Below, in pieces: positions 18,263-25,796 of a stretch of DNA of 64,000 bases; within the stretch, counting starts at the first letter, position 1; each line of letters begins with the position of its first letter. Under the pieces are notes generated by a model. The model was not told the DNA's origin. It saw nothing but the letters and a program-made list of their open reading frames with translations, and searched no databases. Origin of the DNA: JBHPHA01 sp042569905 (lineage in GTDB: Bacteria; Patescibacteriota; Minisyncoccia; Moranbacterales; UBA9337); NCBI GenBank assembly GCA_042569905.1, contig JBHPHA010000002.1:1-64000 (forward strand), in the 5' to 3' direction. The position numbers and the translations under genes are program-made.

Positions 18263-18451
18263 TTATTTTTCACTTTTAATAACCCAGATAATCATTTTAG
18301 TTCCGATCGGTCCTGTGAAAGTAACTATTGGAGTAAACCAAAACAAAAACCATTCTTTGTTTCTGCAAATTGAAATAATACAGAAAATCAGATTAAACAA
18401 CATACAGAATCCCCACAAAAGCTCAAGCACCTGCCTCACAGTTGTCCACAT
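18263..18451 (-). CDS. small two-helix membrane protein, unknown
   Basis: A 62-residue protein, mostly hydrophobic, with segments at about 8-28 and 33-56 joined by CRNKEW. A GGGGGT purine run lies a few bases before the ATG and a good terminator follows the stop, which together support a real gene despite the length. No homologue recognised. Confidence 0.5.
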   Translation of the reverse strand: MWTTVRQVLELLWGFCMLFNLIFCIISICRNKEWFLFWFTPIVTFTGPIGTKMIIWVIKSEK

Positions 18452-18491
18452 AGTTTACCCCCATTCTAAGCTTCACATCATTGAGTTAAAT

Positions 18492-18523
18492 AAAAAGACG
18501 AGAAAGTATTACTTTACTCGTCC
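18492..18523 (-). terminator. terminator after the 18547 gene
   Basis: Stem GACGAG / CTCGTC with a 14-base loop whose ends also pair, followed by TTTTTATTT on the minus strand. Confidence 0.78.
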
Positions 18524-18546
18524 TTAATTTTGAAACAACACGAAAA

Positions 18547-18960
18547 CTACTCCTTTACAGAATCGCCTAAGGAAGCGGGGCTGAAGGTGGCAATGATTTT
18601 TCTAATCGAAGCCATCCTCTTCTCAGTTCCCTCAATTGAATCAGAAAACATTTCTTCATATTCTTTTGCGGATTCTTTCGCCTCAATCACCCGCTGCTCC
18701 AAATCAGCAATTTCCTGAGCATTCATTTCACTAGTAAGCTTACCCTGCTTAATCAATGTCTCTTTTTCGATTGCCATTTTTCTCAGAAGAATCTCTCCTT
18801 CAGATAGAAATCTCGGATCGATATCCAAACAATCCAAAATGGATCCCATAATCACATCAATTGAAGATATATCTTTCCCCTCAAGTTTTTCGAAAATATC
18901 TTCTAACTGCTCAATACCCAGAGAAATCTGTGGACTCTTTTTTTCTTCAAAAATACTCAT
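18547..18960 (-). CDS. unknown helical protein, class 2 (strong SD)
   Basis: Start taken at the ATG at 18958-18960 because GGGAG stands six bases upstream. The 137-residue protein is strongly helical and charged, with likely coiled-coil character from about residue 60 to 115 (KLTSEMNAQEIADLEQRVIE and the following heptads). No membrane segment and no known motif. It is preceded by a TTGACT/TAATTT promoter and followed by its own terminator, so it is an independent unit. Confidence 0.65.
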   Translation of the reverse strand: MSIFEEKKSPQISLGIEQLEDIFEKLEGKDISSIDVIMGSILDCLDIDPRFLSEGEILLRKMAIEKETLIKQGKLTSEMNAQEIADLEQRVIEAKESAKEYEEMFSDSIEGTEKRMASIRKIIATFSPASLGDSVKE

Positions 18961-19008
18961 GATCAACTCCCTTTCCTAAACTTTACAAACAACAGCGTCC
19001 TCTTATTG

Positions 19009-19037
19009 AAATTATCACCCCTACGACTAAAAGTCAA
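19009..19037 (-). promoter_or_regulatory. promoter for the 18547 gene
   Basis: Minus strand TTGACT, 17 bases, TAATTT. Confidence 0.65.
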
Positions 19038-19062
19038 ATAACACACTAGCAATTCGCCATAT

Positions 19063-19099
19063 AAAAAAATCCATCGAATATTATTCATTCGATGGATTT
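19063..19099 (-). terminator. terminator after the 19124 gene
   Basis: Perfect 13-bp arms AAATCCATCGAAT / ATTCGATGGATTT with a 7-base loop and T run. Confidence 0.9.
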
Positions 19100-19123
19100 C
19101 ATTTTGGCAGATAGTACTACTAT

Positions 19124-19882
19124 CTAATTAACGATACAAACCTTCCAATCATTATTAATCACTAATTCGCCGAGTATTGCATTTTGAATAACCAATTCCC
19201 ACATCACAAATGAGGTCAGGTGAAAACTAGTCAGCAGAAATAAGCCTTCGCGAACCTTTGCATTTTGATCAGAAAAACTGTATGCTTTGATTTTTTTAAC
19301 ATATCTCTCTATAACCGTTGAACAAGCCTTTTCGGCGTCAGTCATCTCCCGTATAATCTGAAGATTTTCTGGCAATTTCACATTAATTCTGTCAAATTTG
19401 CCTTCAGCTAGAACACTTAGGATATCCTCTACAAAACTACCTCGAAACAATCCTTCGACGCCACCCACATCTTTTATTTCCAAGAAATCCTTAGAAGCTT
19501 TCTCGTCATTGGGATTACCCCAAATAAAGCCTTCAAATAATGCACCACTTTCTTCCCCTGGAAACCTATGATAGTAAGAATTTCCCATGTGCTTATCGAT
19601 AATCCCATGCCCATTTATCAATCTATTGATTTTTGGATAGTCACCGCTAGATTCGAGCATCATCATGAAAAGCGAATCACGTTTCATGTAAGAATACATC
19701 CCACTAATTTTAGTAAGTGCTTTCTCAAGAGCGCTCGCATTCCCAATAGGCGCTACATTGGGTGGAATAGCTGGAAATTGAAATTGATCATCATCTTGAC
19801 CAAGCGTCATTGCGATATCCTCAATAATTGTATTTTGAAATACATTCCCAATTGTACCCAAATCCAGATCACACTTAGACAT
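19124..19882 (-). CDS. unknown protein, class 2 (strong SD)
   Basis: A 252-residue soluble protein starting after AGGAGACAAGCT. The sequence has a Pro-rich early segment (FPAIPPNVAP), a central region rich in Gly and aromatic residues (HMGNSYYHRFPGEESGALFE) and a mixed C-terminal half. No catalytic motif, membrane segment or family was recognised. It is a monocistronic unit with its own promoter and terminator, next to the LexA-family gene. Confidence 0.65.
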   Translation of the reverse strand: MSKCDLDLGTIGNVFQNTIIEDIAMTLGQDDDQFQFPAIPPNVAPIGNASALEKALTKISGMYSYMKRDSLFMMMLESSGDYPKINRLINGHGIIDKHMGNSYYHRFPGEESGALFEGFIWGNPNDEKASKDFLEIKDVGGVEGLFRGSFVEDILSVLAEGKFDRINVKLPENLQIIREMTDAEKACSTVIERYVKKIKAYSFSDQNAKVREGLFLLTSFHLTSFVMWELVIQNAILGELVINNDWKVCIVN

Positions 19883-19951
19883 AGCTTGTCTCCTTTTTTT
19901 AAAAGAATAATAAAGAACTCTCTATCAGATAAGTATCACTACTTGCACATA

Positions 19952-19981
19952 AGTGTAGCGGAACTTAGATGAATATGTCAA
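19952..19981 (-). promoter_or_regulatory. promoter for the 19124 gene
   Basis: Minus strand TTGACA, 18 bases, TACACT. Confidence 0.55.
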
Positions 19982-20000
19982 GTTTTATCACTCGGATAAC

Positions 20001-20033
20001 AAAAACCATTCACACAAGGCAAATGGTTTTTTT
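20001..20033 (-). terminator. terminator after the LexA-family gene
   Basis: Arms AACCATT / AATGGTT with flanking A and T runs. Confidence 0.75.
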
Positions 20034-20048
20034 ATTGAAAAGTATTTC

Positions 20049-20711
20049 TTACAAGCTTACATATTTCACTGGCAACACTCTCTTGTACACCCCAGCAATC
20101 ACAAACGTGTCTGTTTCGTGAATGAAAATTGGTTGATGAGTACTGTTGCTTGATTTTGGAAAAAGACCAATTACACCCTTACTCACCTTTTTGAATCTCT
20201 TGATTGTTGCCATACCATTAATCACTGCTACAACAATTTTTCCCTCAAGAACATCTTGGTTATCATATTTTTCAAAAACCACATAATCACCATCATTGAT
20301 ATTTTCTTTATCCATAGAATCTCCCAAAGCTTTTACTGCAAAAAGTTTTGCTGGCTCTGATCTCCTAAAGAGACTTTTGGAAATCTGGAGGTATCCATCG
20401 ACATTATCCTGAGCATACGCCAATGCCTCACCACAAGAAGCTAGTCCATAAAGAGGTATGGAAAAAATGTTTCCCAAATTCGCATAACTCTCGTTTTCAA
20501 TTAAATATATGCGCCTGTCCTCATCTCTCTTTATGATTTCTTTCCTCTCAAGGGCTTCAATGACCTGAGTCACTGATTTTAAGCTTTCAGATTGACCCTG
20601 AGTTTCAAGCTCTTTTTGTAGTCTGTAGCTTGTTGGATTCTCCTTGCTTTGCTCAATAAATCCCCTGATAGCCTCCAAAATGTTTTTCTGTTTTGTTGTT
20701 AACTTTTGCAT
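20049..20711 (-). CDS. LexA-family (S24) self-cleaving repressor
   Basis: A 220-residue protein with an N-terminal winged-helix DNA-binding region (TTKQKNILEAIRGFIEQ and the following helices) and a C-terminal S24 peptidase domain. The predicted self-cleavage bond is Cys93-Gly94 in YGLASCGEAL, the catalytic Ser is Ser132 in ALGDSMD, and the catalytic Lys is Lys171 in GMATIKRF. The C-terminal domain is complete. Family knowledge: such proteins are cleaved on RecA filaments and control SOS or prophage genes. Which genes this one controls is not visible. It could be the chromosomal LexA or a phage-type repressor; the winged-helix N-terminus favours LexA. It stands alone with its own terminator. 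No SD. Confidence 0.85.
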   Translation of the reverse strand: MQKLTTKQKNILEAIRGFIEQSKENPTSYRLQKELETQGQSESLKSVTQVIEALERKEIIKRDEDRRIYLIENESYANLGNIFSIPLYGLASCGEALAYAQDNVDGYLQISKSLFRRSEPAKLFAVKALGDSMDKENINDGDYVVFEKYDNQDVLEGKIVVAVINGMATIKRFKKVSKGVIGLFPKSSNSTHQPIFIHETDTFVIAGVYKRVLPVKYVSL

Positions 20712-20791
20712 ATTTTTTTAGTTAAAAATACCTTACAGTGTTATTATATCACTATATTATATCTCTGCCAAATTTCTGCTTGTGGATAAAT

Positions 20792-20821
20792 AAAAAACGA
20801 CCATCGATTTTTCGATAGTCG
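20792..20821 (-). terminator. terminator after the micro-operon 20841-22022
   Basis: Arms GACCATCGA / TCGATAGTC (one mismatch) followed by TTTTTTA on the minus strand. Confidence 0.78.
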
Positions 20822-20840
20822 CTATGGATCCCTTTACTAT

Positions 20841-21101
20841 TTAAGGCTCGTAACACAAATTACCCACATCCTCGTCGAATTGCCACCCCAGCGACGCCAA
20901 CTTCTTCGTATCATCCTCAGAGATTCCGACTTCAACGAGATCATCTCCATCCACAGAATGAGCATGGCCATCTGAAACTGCAGAAAGACTTTGTGAATCT
21001 GGGAGGTATCTTTTGATAATTACCAACCCTTCAAAATAACCGTCTCCACTATAGAATCTTCGATTTTTACTCATAATTTCTTCGAATTTTTTCAAATTCA
21101 T
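20841..21101 (-). CDS. unknown protein, class 2, last gene of micro-operon
   Basis: An 86-residue acidic soluble protein (MNLKKFEEIMSKNRRFY start; LVEVGISEDDTKKLASLGW in the second half). GGAGGG stands a few bases before the ATG. It begins ten bases after the stop of the preceding gene, so it is the fourth gene of the 20841-22022 operon. No motif recognised. The ISEDD..LASLGWQFDED stretch looks like a compact helix-turn element, without a named fold. Confidence 0.65.
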   Translation of the reverse strand: MNLKKFEEIMSKNRRFYSGDGYFEGLVIIKRYLPDSQSLSAVSDGHAHSVDGDDLVEVGISEDDTKKLASLGWQFDEDVGNLCYEP

Positions 21102-21110
21102 CTTACCCTC

Positions 21111-21728
21111 CTAATTCTTGAATATATTCTCAAATGACTTCTTTGTATGATCTGGAATGAGGCCTTCCTCCTCATGAGGCTCGAGCATTTCGACGGTTCC
21201 ACCAAAATTGGCAACCTGTTTTTTGACCCATTCTAGGAAATAGACACCGGCTTCGTCGTCCTTCATATCCTGAGCCTCTAAAGTCAATTCACGGAAAGAC
21301 TTTTTCACATAAGTCGACCTGAGATCTTGTATTAAATTTTTAATAAGATCCTTTTTATTCGCAACGATCTCCTTGTTCAACTTGAAGCTTAAGACTTTTA
21401 TAATAAAACATATGTCATCAATTTCATGACTCATGCCCAACCTCAGCCCTCTGATACCAAATACCGGCATTCCTTTGATATCAAAAACCCAATTACGCTT
21501 ATGTATATCTTCTTCAATTTCTGCGTTAAACTTCTCCACATACAAATCAACGCGTACGCAATCACTTGGAGCTAATTTTTCTTCAAATTCCTCCAAGGAG
21601 GCGCGAGATGAATCTACATACAGACACAGAAAGTTTGAGTTATCTGGGTACGGATTCCCATAAGCCTCAAACCTATGACACCGACACCTATCAATTTTTT
21701 TATTACAGATTTCAATATTTCTTTTCAT
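21111..21728 (-). CDS. unknown protein, class 2, third gene of micro-operon
   Basis: Start at the ATG at 21726-21728 with AAGGAG six bases upstream; the ATG overlaps the stop of the previous microgene (ATGA), a sign of translational coupling. The 205-residue protein begins with a Cys/His-rich stretch (CNKKIDRCRCHRFEAYGN) that could bind a metal. A mixed alpha/beta region follows (FLCLYVDSSRASLEEFEEKL) and then a charged C-terminal half. No family recognised. Confidence 0.65.
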   Translation of the reverse strand: MKRNIEICNKKIDRCRCHRFEAYGNPYPDNSNFLCLYVDSSRASLEEFEEKLAPSDCVRVDLYVEKFNAEIEEDIHKRNWVFDIKGMPVFGIRGLRLGMSHEIDDICFIIKVLSFKLNKEIVANKKDLIKNLIQDLRSTYVKKSFRELTLEAQDMKDDEAGVYFLEWVKKQVANFGGTVEMLEPHEEEGLIPDHTKKSFENIFKN

Positions 21729-21865
21729 TTTTGACTCCTTTGACAAAAAACCGTTAAAAATAATTCTCTGCTACTAACGCCACAAAATGCAGCAAAAACT
21801 CTCCATAATTTACAAATGCCCACTACAGCAACTAACAACTGAATGTATTCTGCTGGAATTTCCAT
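21725..21865 (-). CDS. 46-residue microprotein, second gene of micro-operon
   Basis: ATG at 21863-21865 preceded by GGAGGGTGAA, whose TGA is the stop of the upstream gene. The peptide is mostly hydrophobic in its first half (YIQLLVAVVGICKLWRVFAAF), so it is a likely single-pass membrane peptide, with a Ser/Arg-rich tail. Its stop overlaps the start of the next gene. The start-stop overlaps and the strong SD support it as real despite its size. Confidence 0.6.
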   Translation of the reverse strand: MEIPAEYIQLLVAVVGICKLWRVFAAFCGVSSRELFLTVFCQRSQK

Positions 21866-21866
21866 T

Positions 21867-22022
21867 TCACCCTCCGCTAATCATTTTAGCGATATGCTTC
21901 CATAAAAATCTCAAAGGATTCATTCCTGAACCCTTTGAGATAAATTTTAATACCTCCCAAAATGTGCCCCCTAATAAAAACAAAACAAGCACAATCAACC
22001 AAGTCTCGGATTTACTCCACAT
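21867..22022 (-). CDS. 51-residue membrane microprotein, first gene of micro-operon
   Basis: ATG at 22020-22022 preceded by AGGAGG five bases upstream and a consensus promoter. The sequence MWSKSETWLIVLVLFLLGG begins with a short polar head and a hydrophobic helix (about 9-22), followed by a basic, partly amphipathic tail (LRFLWKHIAKMISGG). The form resembles a small membrane-active or regulatory peptide; toxin-like peptides look similar, but nothing in the context proves this. It heads the four-gene operon 22022-20841. Confidence 0.6.
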   Translation of the reverse strand: MWSKSETWLIVLVLFLLGGTFWEVLKFISKGSGMNPLRFLWKHIAKMISGG

Positions 22023-22083
22023 TATTACCTCCTACTACTTATCAAATTGTCAATTAACCTTCCTTACATTTTACTAACAATTA

Positions 22084-22112
22084 ATATTAGCATAAATTAA
22101 TATTTTTGTCAA
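22084..22112 (-). promoter_or_regulatory. promoter of the micro-operon
   Basis: Minus strand TTGACA, 17 bases ending in TGC, TAATAT: consensus -35 and an extended -10. Confidence 0.8.
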
Positions 22113-22114
22113 TC

Positions 22115-22145
22115 AAAAAACACCTCAATAAATCGAGGTGTTTTT
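22115..22145 (-). terminator. terminator after rpoC
   Basis: Perfect arms AAAACACCTC / GAGGTGTTTT with an 8-base loop, just past the rpoC stop. Confidence 0.85.
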
Positions 22146-22167
22146 GTGTACAATTACGTTTTATTGA

Positions 22168-25100
22168 CTATTTCCTAAACCCACTTCCTGCTGGGATCAA
22201 TCTACCAATAATAACATTTTCTTTTAGACCTTTAAGCTTGTCTTCTTTTCCTTCTACAGCAGCGTTAATCAAAACTCTAGCAGTTTCAATAAATGACGCA
22301 GCACTCAAGAAAGATTCAGTTGAAAGAGCAACCTTAGTGATTCCAAGAAGCACTGGACTTCCTTGTGATGGTTCTTTCTTAGCTTTAACCATATTCTCAT
22401 TGGTTTCATCAAATTTAGATTTTTCAACAACATCACCAACCAAGAATCCTGTATCACCAGATGTTTCAATAGCAATTCTACTTAGCATCTGTCTAATGAT
22501 AACTTCAATATGCTTATCATTAATTGCCTCACCTTGTGAAGCATAGATTTCCTGAATTTCACGAACAATATATCTGTGAAGTTCATCTTGTCCCATTGTC
22601 TTATAAAGCTTCTTAAGATCAATATGTCCTTCAATAAGCTGAGAACCTTTAGCAACCAAATCTCCTTTTTCCACCTTCAACGAAGCGTTTATAGGAACTT
22701 GATACTCCTTAGTATTTTTCTTTTCCTCTGCCTCAATTGTAATTGTAAGATTTTTCTTCCCTTCACCTGTAATACTCTTAACTTTACCATCGATTTCAGA
22801 GATCAAAGCTTCACCCTTAGGAGGTCTTACTTCAAAGATTTCTTCAACACGAGGAAGACCTTGAGTAATATCAGACCCTGCAACACCCCCAATATGGAAG
22901 GTACGCATAGTAAGCTGTGTTCCTGGCTCACCAATCGCTTGAGCAGCCACAACACCAACAGCCTCACCAATCTTCACTACTCCTCCTCTACCTAAATCTA
23001 CTCCATAACATTTCTTACAAATTCCACTCTTTGACTTACAGCTAACAACACTTCTGATTTTAACCTCCTTAATCTTAGCTTCTTCAATTTCTTGAGATTG
23101 TTCCTTTGTAACAAGCTCTCCTGCTTCAACAATTGTTTTCTTTGTTTTTGGATTTACGATTTTATCCAAAACTGTTCTACCAGCAACACGGCTAGCAAAT
23201 GCTTGTCCAATTGCATCAGAATCTTCTTTATACAAGAAAGTTCCTTCTGTATCTCCACAATCCTCCTCACGAACGATAATATCTTGAGATACATCTACAA
23301 GTCTTCTAGTTAGATAACCAGCTGTAGCTGTTCTAAGAGCAGTATCAGCCATACCTTTACGAGCACCATGAGTAGACATGAAATACTCAAGCACATTCAA
23401 ACCTTCTTTAAATGAACTCTTAACTGGAAGTTCAATCGTTTCACCACTAGCACCAGCCATAAGACCTCTCATACCCATCATCTGAACAACTACTGATTCG
23501 CTACCTCTAGCCTTAGAATAAACCATTGAATAAACAGGACCTTCCTTATCTAAGCTCTCTCTTACAACCTCAGTAATTTGATTCTTAGCTTCATTCCAAA
23601 TTTCAATAGATTTATTCTTCTTCTCCTCAGTAGTCAAGAGACCCATGTTAAACTGACTCGTTACTGTTTTAATCTTATCTTCTGAAGATTCAATCAAAGC
23701 CTTCTTTTCATCTGGAACAATAATGTCATCCATTCCCCAACTAATTCCTGATTGAGTTGCAGATTTGAACCCAAGAGACTTTACCTCATCCACGAAGTTA
23801 GCTGTTTCCTCTTGTCCTTTTGCTTCCAAGATATCAGAAACGATTTGCTTTAACTCCACCTTAGTCATCTCATTGTTATTGAATCTCATTTCCTCAGGAA
23901 GAACTTCATTAAAGATAACTCTTCCGGCTGAAGTTTCAATCAACTCACCATTAAACTGAAGCTTGATTCTCTCGTTTACTTTAATAACGTTATTTTGATG
24001 AGCTAACATCACCTCGTCAATTGAACAAAAATACTTCGTAGCCTCTGGCGCAGTTGCTTTAATATGAGTTAGGTAATATATTCCCAAAACAATATCCAAT
24101 GCAGGAGTTGTAATCGGCTCACCACTAGCGGGCTTTAAAAGATTCTTAGATGAAAGCATCATATTTGCACATTCATCATGAGCCTTCTTAGTCAAAGGAA
24201 CATGAACCGCCATCTGATCACCATCGAAATCAGCATTAAACGCTGCACATACCATAGGATGAACTCGGATAGCTTTACCTTCAATCAGTTTCGGTTGAAA
24301 AGCTTGAATTGAAAGTCTATGCAGGGTTGGTGCACGATTAAGCATCACGAAATGATCTCCGATAATATTATCTAGGATTTCATATGCTTCCTCAGCCTCA
24401 GCATCAACCATACGCCCAGCTGTTCTAACGTTATGAGCGTATTCTTTTTTGATAAGATTGTTTATAATAAAAGGTTTGAAAAGTTCAAGAGCCATTTTCT
24501 TTGGAAGACCTACTTGATTCAATTTCAATTGTGGACCAACAACGATTACACTCCTACCTGAATAATCAACACGTTTACCAAGCAAATTCTGCCTGAAACG
24601 ACCTTGCTTACCTTTCAACGAGTCAGCAAGTGATCTCAAAGGTCTCTTTTGACCAGTAGAAGCAGCAACTGAAGCTTGCCCTCTTCTCATACTATTATCA
24701 AATAGTGAATCAACAGCCTCTTGAAGCATTCTCTTTTCATTTCTTGTAATAACTTCAGGAGCCCCAAGACTCATCAATTTCTTCAAACGATTGTTCCTGT
24801 TTATAATTCTCCTATAAAGATCATTAAGGTCAGAAGTAGCAAACCTACCTCCATCTAAAGCAACCATTGGTCGAAGATCTGGTGGAATAACTGGAATTGC
24901 AGTTGGGAACATCCACTTAGGCTTTAATCCTGACATATCGAAACCTTGAAGAAGCTTAATTCTTCTTAGAACTTTTTTGTCATCAACTTTTCTATCAGAA
25001 TCTAGATCGTCTTGAAGCTTCTTAATTTCAGCCTTAATATTCATCTCATCAAGAACTTTTCTAACAGCCTCAGCTCCGATTCCAGCGCTGAAAACCTGAC

Positions 25101-25743
25101 CAAACTTAGTTGAAAGATTGAAGTATCCAATCTCAGAAAGAATCTTAAAAGGTTTCAAGCTCTTTAATTCATCACTACTATTTCTATATTCAACATTCAA
25201 ATCCTTCAGCATATCCTCTTTCTCTTCAGCATCTTCATCACTCTTCTTGATTTCTTTCTTCTTATTCTTATATTCATTCTCCAACTGATCCATCACTCTA
25301 TTTTGCGCAGCTTCATCAACGCTAGTCACAAGATAAGCAGAGAAATAAATAACCTTCTCAATGTCTTGGTAAGAAAGACCCAAAACTAAACCAACTTTAG
25401 AAGGAACACCTCTTAGGAACCAGATATGAGAAACTGGTACAGCTAATTCGATGTGACCCATTCTTTCACGTCTAACATTAGCACGAGTCACTTCAACTCC
25501 ACACTTGTCACAAACGATTCCTTTATAACGAATTCTTTTATATTTTCCACAATAACATTCCCAATCTTTTGATGGTCCAAATATTTTTTCACAGAATAAA
25601 CCATCCTTTTCATATCGTTGAGTACGATAATTAATAGTTTCTGGTTTTGTAACCTCACCAGATGACCACTTCATGATATCCTCTGGGCTAGCCAATTTCA
25701 GACGAACACTGCTGAAGTCACTTACTCTAGTATTATTTTCCAT
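22168..25743 (-). CDS. rpoC: RNA polymerase subunit beta-prime
   Basis: Large catalytic subunit of RNA polymerase. The 1191-residue protein has the N-terminal zinc site (Cys63, 65, 78, 81) and the active-site NADFDGDQ (503-510) with the three Mg-binding Asp. The bridge-helix and trigger-loop region (GGVAGSDITQGLPRVEE) is followed by the second zinc site in CKSKSGICKKCYG. Length is typical of a compact RpoC without large lineage inserts, apart from a Lys/Glu-rich helical insertion near residues 155-190. It follows rpoB by 53 bases and ends at a terminator. The start follows ATAAAAAT without SD. Confidence 0.98.
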   Translation of the reverse strand: MENNTRVSDFSSVRLKLASPEDIMKWSSGEVTKPETINYRTQRYEKDGLFCEKIFGPSKDWECYCGKYKRIRYKGIVCDKCGVEVTRANVRRERMGHIELAVPVSHIWFLRGVPSKVGLVLGLSYQDIEKVIYFSAYLVTSVDEAAQNRVMDQLENEYKNKKKEIKKSDEDAEEKEDMLKDLNVEYRNSSDELKSLKPFKILSEIGYFNLSTKFGQVFSAGIGAEAVRKVLDEMNIKAEIKKLQDDLDSDRKVDDKKVLRRIKLLQGFDMSGLKPKWMFPTAIPVIPPDLRPMVALDGGRFATSDLNDLYRRIINRNNRLKKLMSLGAPEVITRNEKRMLQEAVDSLFDNSMRRGQASVAASTGQKRPLRSLADSLKGKQGRFRQNLLGKRVDYSGRSVIVVGPQLKLNQVGLPKKMALELFKPFIINNLIKKEYAHNVRTAGRMVDAEAEEAYEILDNIIGDHFVMLNRAPTLHRLSIQAFQPKLIEGKAIRVHPMVCAAFNADFDGDQMAVHVPLTKKAHDECANMMLSSKNLLKPASGEPITTPALDIVLGIYYLTHIKATAPEATKYFCSIDEVMLAHQNNVIKVNERIKLQFNGELIETSAGRVIFNEVLPEEMRFNNNEMTKVELKQIVSDILEAKGQEETANFVDEVKSLGFKSATQSGISWGMDDIIVPDEKKALIESSEDKIKTVTSQFNMGLLTTEEKKNKSIEIWNEAKNQITEVVRESLDKEGPVYSMVYSKARGSESVVVQMMGMRGLMAGASGETIELPVKSSFKEGLNVLEYFMSTHGARKGMADTALRTATAGYLTRRLVDVSQDIIVREEDCGDTEGTFLYKEDSDAIGQAFASRVAGRTVLDKIVNPKTKKTIVEAGELVTKEQSQEIEEAKIKEVKIRSVVSCKSKSGICKKCYGVDLGRGGVVKIGEAVGVVAAQAIGEPGTQLTMRTFHIGGVAGSDITQGLPRVEEIFEVRPPKGEALISEIDGKVKSITGEGKKNLTITIEAEEKKNTKEYQVPINASLKVEKGDLVAKGSQLIEGHIDLKKLYKTMGQDELHRYIVREIQEIYASQGEAINDKHIEVIIRQMLSRIAIETSGDTGFLVGDVVEKSKFDETNENMVKAKKEPSQGSPVLLGITKVALSTESFLSAASFIETARVLINAAVEGKEDKLKGLKENVIIGRLIPAGSGFRK

Positions 25744-25796
25744 ATTTTTATAGTTAAGTTAAAAGCTTCAATTTAAATTAATTTTTCTTGTTAATT

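Noticed and set aside
21787..22077. Plus-strand open frame of 96 codons opposite the micro-operon.
   Set aside because: Antisense to two minus-strand microgenes that have strong SD sites, a promoter and coupled starts; the plus frame has none.
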